A program made the translations under genes and the position numbers. From Bedellia somnulentella (taxonomy: Eukaryota > Arthropoda > Insecta > Lepidoptera > Bedelliidae), in the NCBI GenBank assembly GCA_963576735.1, contig OY755178.1, positions 310,001 through 374,000 of the forward strand: a DNA stretch of 64,000 nt, written 5' to 3'. Below are positions 57,083 to 64,000 of the stretch, in pieces. Numbering within the stretch: the first letter of the stretch is position 1; each line of letters opens with the position of its first letter. The notes below the pieces were generated by a model. The model saw only the letters and a program-made list of their open reading frames with translations, had not been told where the DNA came from and did no database searches.

Positions 57083-57442
57083 CTTTTTCTATTATTTTTC
57101 TAAATAGGCTGAGAAATAGCATATTAAGCAGATTAGACTGTTTTTAGTGGAATGAGAAACGAGTGACCTATACATTTTTTTTTCATTTACTCTGTACATT
57201 TATCATGTTCTAGCTGTCAGTATCTCGGGTCCAAAACTACATGGGTTGTCGCAATACATTTCGCAAAGCGCTGGATAAAACACCGTATACAGCTTAAAGG
57301 TCGTATTAAAGTGATAATCATCATTCCACTTAGAGTAATTGTTTGTTCTCGCAATAAACATTCAATTAAGCTGTTTTAAGATCAGCGTATTGATTTAGCT
57401 AGATTTTAACCACCTTTACATAGTTTTGCCACAAACATTTTC
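57083..57442. other. Unique DNA, no gene seen
   Basis: Nothing recognised. Confidence 0.4.
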
Positions 57443-57799
57443 AACCTACATAACATAAGCGTTCACACCGAATATCCCCGAAGGGGTTGGCAGAGGTTCT
57501 AATACTTCTGAACATCACGTGATTTGGTCACCTGCTGTTCAGATTTCCCACCACGTTTTGCATGGACAGTGTACCTACTCACGTGATAGGAGGCAGGCCT
57601 ATCGCCGTTTTGTACGAATACACTGTCACATGACTAAGTACAACTCAGCCATGTGGGTTTCCTCACGATGTTATCCCTCACCGTCAACAACCATGATAAA
57701 TTAACCACACATATGTCTTTAGAAAAGACAAGTTGGTGTAGGCCCGACCCGGGATTTGCACGATAACCGATGTTCTACCTATTGAGCTATCACATCGTC
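57443..57799 (-). repeat. Family B tRNA-SINE
   Basis: Complete but with a ~18-bp deletion between box B and box A (GGGATTTGCACGATAACC), so internal promoter spacing is broken. Probable target duplication TCAACCTA. Confidence 0.88.
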
Positions 57800-57827
57800 A
57801 ACCTATCCAAACTATAATCATACCATT

Positions 57828-57960
57828 ATGGCAATAAATCCCAGGGGTAGCCAGAGCTTTGCAGTTAAAATTTCACCTCAAGTTCACCTTCTGTTGTGAT
57901 TTGAAATTGGGTAAAATTGAGTAAAATAGACGATGGTTGGTGATGGGTCTACAGGCCCAT
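57828..57960 (-). repeat. Family A relic
   Basis: Keeps GGGGTAGCCAGAGCTTTG and GGTTGGTGATGGGTCTAC. Confidence 0.6.
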
Positions 57961-58139
57961 AATAGGCAAAAGGGTTTCTAAACATATTGCTCATTAGACA
58001 AGAACCTGCGTAGCCTAAACATTGTCTTATAATCTACGTATTCGCATTTCACCCTGCTGATGACAAATTGTAATGTAATTCTCGATGTTCGCGAGTGTGG
58101 TCCTAATGTATTGAAGTACTGACGTACTGATAGTGATGG

Positions 58140-58505
58140 ATGGCCGGGAACCTGGCTGGTACCGTTATGATGCACGTGTCTTTACAATATTATGTGTTGC
58201 GACATCGAATGGGCCCGTGGGATAGTGTCTTTAAACTATCCGATATTATTGTATCTTTAAGAATAAAACTTGCGCCTAGCATTATACAAGCTGCATTGTT
58301 TGTCAAAGTTGGTTTATTAAAAAAAAGGAATAAAATTTATAGAACTCGTATCAAAATTTTAAGTATGTTATACTTTCAAATTTTCCTTAATATAGAACCA
58401 CAGAAAAATTATCGCTGTTTTATATATGTTGTTTTATGTGTTTTCATATATCTCCTTGTCCTTGAATTAAATAAAGTTTTATTTATTATCTTTGAAAATA
58501 TTTAA
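58140..58505 (+). CDS. Hypothetical ORF, 121 codons, doubtful
   Basis: ATG-started open frame beginning MAGNLAGTVMMHV. The second half is AT-rich and hydrophobic (FIYVVLCVFIYLLVLEL could span a membrane). No homology recognised, no splice sites or repeated codon bias. Length alone is not decisive in AT-rich DNA. Confidence 0.12.
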   Translation: MAGNLAGTVMMHVSLQYYVLRHRMGPWDSVFKLSDIIVSLRIKLAPSIIQAALFVKVGLLKKRNKIYRTRIKILSMLYFQIFLNIEPQKNYRCFIYVVLCVFIYLLVLELNKVLFIIFENI

Positions 58506-58644
58506 TTTATTGCGATAGAGTTTTTTTCAACTATATTTGCCCTCATTAAAAAAGTTTCACTTAATGGATTTTCCTCGTCTTACATTTTCTTAATAGAACT
58601 ACCGAAGTAGGTAAAGAAACTTGTTTCCTATATACTTTAAACAT

Positions 58645-59003
58645 ACATATATAATAATAAACATAAACGTTCACGCCGAATATCCCCGAAGGGGTTGGCA
58701 GAGGTACTAATACTTCTGAACATCACGTGACTTTGTCACCTGGTATTCAGAGTACCCACGTTTTGCATGGACAGTGTACTCACGTGATAGGGGGCAGGCC
58801 TATCGCCGTTGTACGAATACACTGTCACATGACTAAGTACAACTGAGCCATGTGGGTTTCCTCACGATGTTTTCCCTCACCATGATAAATTAACCACACA
58901 TATGTCTTTAGAAAAGACAAATTGGTGTAGGCCCGACCCAGGATTTGAACACTAGTCGTTTGCACGATAACCGAGTGTTCTACCCACTGGGCTATCACGG
59001 TTT
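58645..59003 (-). repeat. Family B tRNA-SINE
   Basis: Near full-length; ACCGTTAACAA is deleted in the middle. Target duplication TATACTTTAAACAT. Confidence 0.92.
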
Positions 59004-59624
59004 CTTATACTATACTATACTTTAAACATTTAGCATAATCGCGTCATCAAGACCCCGACAAATGAAGTGTAGTATAAAAGGTAGTTTATATCCAGGGTGG
59101 TCTGTCGCTGATTTATTTCCCATTGAATCGGACACAATGCAAATAAGGGAACGGGAACATTGATGGCGGTGTATTGATGTGAATATACTTGTACTGCCTT
59201 TGGTATTGATGGGATGTATGATTGTATTGATTTGTTTGATTGACTGCCTCCTAGGAGGCTTCCTGGTTCGTTGGTTTGTTTATGAACGTAAAATTATGTT
59301 TGTTTTAAAGTATCCATTTATTTATTAATTTATACTACAGTCATTTCATAGGTCTTGTTTTTTGAGATCATACGCTCCTCTATTTATGTTCAATTTTGTA
59401 ACCAGAAATCAGTTTCATCAGTCATCATCAGTCATTACTTTACGGTGGATCAGTGCCGTGAGAGTAATAATTATTATTTGTTAAATCATCAGGAGGCGTA
59501 TGTTAGGTAATGTAAGTATATTTATGCAATATTTAACTTTTTCATCCTATATTCCTATAATAATATATACGATCTAATCCCCAATGAGGAGATCTGTAGA
59601 ACACCCGGGGTAATTGGTATAGCC
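59004..59624. other. Unique DNA, no gene seen
   Basis: Nothing recognised. Confidence 0.4.
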
Positions 59625-59845
59625 TAAATAGAAGCAAATCTTAAGTGGCACTGGGCAGGGCACATTGGACGTAGCGCCGAAGGCGGTTAGGGCTCAAAGG
59701 TTCTAAAGTGGCGGCCACTTACAGATTCAGTCAGGGTATAGGACTCCCCTTCCAACGTGGACCAATGACTTGGTAAAACCGCGGAAAGCAAATGTATGAA
59801 GGCAGCACAAGCGGTCGTTGTGGCATTCTATAGGGAAGCCCCAAC
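59625..59845 (+). pseudogene. Second LINE lineage: reverse transcriptase C-terminus
   Basis: One frame reads LKWHWAGHIGRSAEGG, stop, GSKVLKWRPLTDSVRV, stop, then SKCMKAAQAVVVAFYREAP. W-A-G-H-x-x-R followed by V-L-x-W-R-P is the usual end of a LINE reverse transcriptase, but the wording differs from family C. Three in-frame stops show that it is dead. Confidence 0.7.
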
Positions 59846-59865
59846 ATTAAATTGCATACTATTTT

Positions 59866-60174
59866 AAATCTTTTTGTTCATGAAAACCTTATGTGGGGAT
59901 TATGACTAATAATTAAATAATAAATAAAGGAAAGAAAAATTTCGACATAGGCGGGGATTATTAAGTAGCTTATTAGTAATAATTCGGAGGTACGAAACGC
60001 AAACACTACTTAAACGTGTAAAAGAAATAAAGGATAGAAGAATTTCGCACTGGTAGCCAATTGACACGGTAGCTCAGTTGGCAGAGCGTCGGGGCGTTTA
60101 CCCGAAGGTAAACGCCCCGAAGCTCGCGGGGTTCGATCCCCGCCTGTGTCGAAATTTTTCTTTCCTTTATTTAT
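59866..60174 (+). repeat. Family D repeat with a tRNA-like domain
   Basis: Shares with 63676-63890 the blocks ATCTTTTTGTTCATGAAAAC, CACTACTTAAACGTGTAAAA and AATAAAGGATAGAAG, then the tRNA-like region and AAATTTTT-CTTTCCTTTATTTAT. An inverted copy of the last block lies at 59928-59958 (AATAAAGGAAAGAAAAATTT, CGACATAGGCGGGGA). Dispersed element, class unknown. Confidence 0.7.
60063..60150 (+). other. tRNA-like sequence with a perfect hairpin insert
   Basis: Acceptor-like GACACGG pairs with CTGTGTC. D-arm GCTC/GAGC, T-arm GCGGG-TTCGATC-CCCGC equivalent. After the anticodon arm (TCGGG, 7 bases, CCCGA) an extra AAACGCCCCGAAGCT creates a 14-bp perfect stem with loop CGAA (60089-60120). The anticodon loop lacks the usual U33, so a working tRNA is unlikely. 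Confidence 0.6.
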
Positions 60175-60259
60175 GCATACTATTTCATTCTCCTTCTTCT
60201 CAACCAAAATAGATCCACTAAGAAAAGAGATCTTTATAATTCTGTCCTGTAATGTATTA

Positions 60260-60340
60260 GATCGTATGAAGTGGCGATCGATAGTCTCTGCCTACCCCAA
60301 TGGGAACTAATGGCGTGAGTATATCTATGTATGTTATGTA
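60260..60340 (+). repeat. RTE LINE (family C) 3' tip
   Basis: 5'-truncated; GGCGATCGATAGTCTCTGCC, then the module with terminal AACTAATGGCG stop retained. Tail mixes TATG and TTATG. Confidence 0.82.
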
Positions 60341-61629
60341 TTCCGTAAACCATAAACCTACTGCTAAGAAGAGTTCCAGCAACAAACACACACATGATAT
60401 GATAACACGACTATCGCAAAATCCTTTGAATAGTCAGGGCCTAATTGAGCACACGACGACTAGAATGAAGAAGTTTCCGAAACATGACAGTAGGTCACGC
60501 GATCGTTGTGGTTTCTCTCAGCATTAGTCAGATGATCACATTCGCGTCACGAGCGCTGCCGCCGCCGCCGCGTCACGTGGTCACCTTCGCACCTGACGCC
60601 AGGGACGAACTTGGTGCACTTTTTCAAGTTAGAACAATAGTTTTCGCGTTTAATTGCATTATTTGAGGAATATCGAAATAATCTAGGTTGGTGGTATGCT
60701 ATGTACACCAGTACACTGTGAATCATATTTTTTTAAATATTAAACTAATTAGTTTATAATTTATAATTGGGTTTATGTTCTTTTAGACTCTCAGAATTTT
60801 GAAAATTATAGATATCACGTAATTTGCTTTAATCTTATGATCCACTTGACAGAATAAAAAATACTTTCAGCTTTTCCAAATTACCACAATCATAGCGTAA
60901 AGTAGCAAGCCTGAAACATAAGACTTTGATATACCTATTTAAGTCAAGCAATAACATTTAAAATTTGCCTTCTGAGTCCTTTTGTAGATCTGCCTCAGAC
61001 AAGAGACAGACGTTCTGAGTCCGGCGCAGTGCGTGTCACAGTTTCCCACGCGACGGCGGCGGCGGCACGGTAAGTCGCGACGCGCGCCCGCCTTGCGGGA
61101 AAGTGACTGCCATTGACCTTGCCATTCGTTGAGATCACCACATCACGATATAAAGCAATTGTACACCAAAACATGACATGTAACTTCTAAAAAATCACAA
61201 CACAGTCGTAGTAGAAAATAAGGGTTCAGATGTTTTTAAAAAAATAAACTTCCTCAATCAGTTTCCATATAGTTAACCTTGCTACATAAATCATGCAGTT
61301 TGGTCTAGGGATCTTTTGTTACGTGATAATAATCCATTACATTTTCCATCACAAGCCTCCCCATCTGTTACAAAATCTCGGATTACTAAATAAGACACCA
61401 TCGAAGACAGTAAAATCACAGCTTCACTTACAACGTGTACTACCGTCTTCTTTTCTATTGTCTCCCCTGCCGACCCCTCCCGCTCATTGTCGCTGTTTTT
61501 GCTCTCGTCGGACAGTTTCACTTAGTCTTACAACAGTCGAGAGTAGTTTGTGTAAATAATTGTTTGTTTCGCGTTCCCAGAACATTGTTTCCGCATTCGT
61601 TGGATTAGACTCTCTACAACGTTTATACA
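60341..61629. other. Unique DNA with two GC-rich blocks
   Basis: 60540-60620 contains a (CCG)n run and CACGTGGTCACC within an open frame ending CAA/gttaga. 61015-61069 is GC-rich and ends CACG/gtaagt (61070), an excellent donor, so it may be a first exon of another transcript. Neither has an acceptor or partner exon that I can show. Confidence 0.3.
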
Positions 61630-61855
61630 TTCATATACTCACGGCCGTAAATCCCATAGAGGAGTAGCGAGATTTCAAAGTAAGAAATTTTCTTAGCACT
61701 TTCGAAAGTTATTTGGGGAAAAGATTGTAAAATAAGGGTTGTTCGTAATGGTTCTCCAACTGAACGTCCAAAGTTTATTTAAAAAGCCCCATTGCCCTTA
61801 GTCGCCAAGCACACGAGAATAAATGGGGTACTGCTATTCAAAGCCGACACTAAAG
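61630..61855 (-). repeat. Family A retroposon, diverged
   Basis: Recognisable over the full length (CTCACGGCCGTAAATCCC to CCGACACTAAAG) with many changes. Confidence 0.82.
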
Positions 61856-62183
61856 AACTACTCTCCACAAATAGCCTTTATAGCTTTGTTGTAGGTGCAA
61901 TGGGTTTAGGTTCGAAACTAACTCAACCAACAACATTATGGGTGTGCTTATGTTAGGATTCAGTATATTAGCTGTAATCGGAAAAATGGTGGAAAATAAT
62001 GTAGTAAAAATCTAAGTGTAATTCTCAATGTCATAGTGTAGATAAAATACCATAACACCATTGGAATACAAACTAGTGTCGCCCTACCATATACAGTTTA
62101 TTACCTCTATTTTTTTACTTTAAAACTTATATACTTTTGTAATTTGAAAATATTTTATTACTTTAAATAATATATATATTATT
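61856..62183. other. Unique DNA, no gene seen
   Basis: Nothing recognised. Confidence 0.4.
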
Positions 62184-62400
62184 GCTGTGTAGTATCGGCT
62201 TAGAATAGCACTACCCCATTTCTTCCGGTAAGTGTACGTAAGAGGCGACTAACGGTATTGGGGCTTTTAAGGGATTTTTGGGCGATGAAGTTGGAGACCC
62301 ATCACCAACAACCTTTATTTTACCATCTTTTCCCCACTCAACTTTCCAAACGTGGCTGAGGAATTTCAAATTCCTTAGCTCTGGCTACCCCTTCTAGTAT
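62184..62400 (+). repeat. Family A copy with hairpin deletion
   Basis: Otherwise complete, but CTACCCCTTCTAG joins TATGTATTT directly. The second half of the 3' module is missing. Confidence 0.9.
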
Positions 62401-62867
62401 GTATTTAAAGTAATAAAATAAATGACTCGACGACGACGAGTTTCCTGTACTTCAGCTGTTACTCAACTTAGTTATTGGCTGCTGAGAACATAAGAATTAC
62501 CACATTAGTCAAGTTCTGAAAGTAAAATTACCTGTCACCAGATCTGCCAACGCATCGTTTGAGAAACAAAACCTTCGGAAAGTTTCAAAAGATCAGTGAT
62601 AGTTAAGTTAGTTACCATATTGCGTAACCATAATATGTAGTGTTTATTTGACCATAAGTTCGAGCAAATTGCAAAAGACTTAAACATCTTTACTGGACGT
62701 CATTTAACTTTGCTTCATTTTGCAATGTTGATGGATGACTCCATATTGACACATACACATACAAGCACACACCAACTCACGTAAGAACATACATCTACAC
62801 ATGAAATTACAATACATCAGAACGGTTCTTAGACTAGTTTTTGGGTTATCTTTACTTTTAACTCAAC
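62401..62867. other. Unique DNA, no gene seen
   Basis: CA-rich stretch at 62745-62775. Confidence 0.4.
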
Positions 62868-63523
62868 ATACATAACATACATACATATACTCACGGCTAT
62901 AAATCCCTTAGCGGGGTAGCCAGAGCTTTGAAATAAGAAATTCTTCAGCTACTTTTGGAAGTTGATTGGGGAAAAGATGGTAGTAATAAATGTTTTTGGT
63001 GACGGGTCTCCAACCACATAACATAACATAACATAACATAAACGTTCACGCCGAATATCCCCGAAGGGGTTGGCAGAGGTACAAATACTTCTGAACATCA
63101 CGTGACTTTGTCACCTGGTATTCAGAGTACCCACGTTTTGCATGGACAGTGTACTCACGTGATAGGGGGCAGGCCTATCGCCGTTTTGTACGAATACACT
63201 GTCACATGACTAAGTACAACTCAGCCATGTGGGTTTCCTCACGATGTTTTCCCTCACCGTTAACAACCATGATAAATTAACCACACATATGTCTTTAGAA
63301 AAGACAAATTGGTGTAGGCCCGACCCAGGATTCGAACACTAGTCGCTTGCACGATAACCAAGTGTTCTACCCACTGGGCTATCACGGTTGTCTCTGCTGC
63401 GGTTCTCCAACCACATCGCCCAAAAATCACTTTAAATGCCCCTATACCCTTAGTCGCCTCTTACGATCACCCACGAGTAGAAACGGAACGGGGTAGTGTT
63501 ATTCTAAGCCGACACTACACGGC
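62868..63523 (-). repeat. Family A retroposon split by a SINE
   Basis: Parts 62868-63019 and 63404-63523 of one TTAGCGGGGTAGCC-subfamily copy. Confidence 0.92.
63020..63403 (-). repeat. Family B tRNA-SINE nested in family A
   Basis: Full-length, TTATG tail of four units. A 13-bp duplication TCTCCAACCACAT of the host element lies at 63007-63019 and 63404-63416. The extra TCTCTGCTGCGGT at its 5' end is not part of other B copies. Confidence 0.94.
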
Positions 63524-63579
63524 ATCTCATCATCATTTTAATTAACTTAAATAAAAGTCCCCGCTGTAAATTCCCATGT

Positions 63580-63675
63580 TGTTTTCATCACTTAGTGTTC
63601 AGAGTAGCCACGTTTTACTTGGACATCATACATACGTGATAGTTCTTTACCCGTTTTGAACAAATAGACTATCTA
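63580..63675 (-). repeat. Family B relic
   Basis: Keeps AGTGTTCAGAGTAGCCACG and ACGTGATAG. Confidence 0.6.
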
Positions 63676-63890
63676 ATCTTTTTGTTCATGAAAACCTCAT
63701 GTGGGGATTATTACTAATAAATAAAGCGACCGCAAACACCACTACTTAAACGTGTAAAAGAAATAAAGGATAGAAGATTTTCGCGCTGGCAGCCATTGAC
63801 ACGGTAGCTCAGCAGAGCGACGGGGGCGTATACCCGAGGTCACGGGTTCGATTCCCTCCTGTGTCGAAATTTTTATTTCCTTTATTTATT
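63676..63890 (+). repeat. Family D repeat, second copy
   Basis: tRNA-like part GACACGGTAGCTCAG to CCTGTGTCG (63799-63867) without the hairpin insert and with a shortened D-loop. The upstream block is also shorter than in 59866-60174. Confidence 0.7.
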
Positions 63891-63908
63891 CTTTATTTAT
63901 TAGAAATG

Positions 63909-64000
63909 GACTGTCACATGACTAAGCACAACTTAGCTACCTACTTAGCTAGCTACTTTCCTTACGAAGTTTTCCCTTGCAATTGAAAACTATAATCGAT
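63909..64000 (-). repeat. Family B relic, continuing off the window
   Basis: GACTGTCACATGACTAAGCA, then a short duplication of TTAGCTACC before the window ends. Confidence 0.6.

Noticed and set aside
61291..61521. Minus-strand frame of 76 codons, hydrophilic then hydrophobic
   Set aside because: It starts with GTG right after a stop and has no convincing acceptor; overlapping + strand frame equally unconvincing.
6778..63523. The many direct and inverted repeats as a CRISPR-like array
   Set aside because: Spacing is irregular, units are 245-360 bp with tails and target duplications, and the DNA is eukaryotic.

Overview
The window looks like insect genomic DNA, most likely from a moth or butterfly. 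It is AT-rich, full of short retroposons with TATG or TTATG tails, and contains an RTE-clade LINE, a Transib relic and an arthropod-style TCAGT initiator with a downstream promoter element. The lepidopteran assignment is inference from repeat style. No bacterial, plasmid, CRISPR or viral gene was recognised.

One convincing protein-coding gene lies on the + strand as four very GC-rich exons (7278-7678, 22324-22471, 29064-29348, 29910-30053). All four join in frame through GT/AG boundaries and give 326 residues with no stop, so the gene continues past the last exon I can place. The product is a four-pass membrane protein with cytosolic N- and C-tails. I do not recognise the family. A promoter-like Inr/DPE pair and a six-codon upstream ORF overlapping the start codon sit just 5' of exon 1.

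Bases 1-7000 and 7774-16325 are inverted copies of each other, separated by a 200-base run of N and exon 1. The arms differ by at least seven retroposon or MITE insertions, and intact empty sites in the opposite arm can be read. This is either a real old palindromic duplication or an alternative haplotype scaffolded backwards beside its partner.

The rest is intronic and intergenic DNA packed with repeats. Family A is a ~245-bp TATG-tailed retroposon with about 40 recognisable copies. Family B is a ~360-bp tRNA-derived SINE with about 20 copies. Family C is the 3' end of an RTE-like LINE. Family D carries a tRNA-like domain, E is a foldback MITE, F a 490-bp MITE in AATT sites, H a TATC-tailed retroelement end and I a 448-bp MITE; there is also one more foldback element. 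A 1,235-bp Transib-type transposon (42952-44186) has CACAGTG ends and a CGGCG target duplication, and carries the C-terminal part of a RAG1-like transposase. It sits inside a family B SINE.

The most informative result is that families A, B and the RTE LINE share one 3' module: CTCTGSCWACCC, a small hairpin loop, GGGA, about five bases, GCSGTGA, then a TATG or TTATG tail. In the LINE, this module contains the stop codon. This fits two unrelated SINE-like families parasitising one LINE. Orientation of repeats is given so that the tail is the 3' end.
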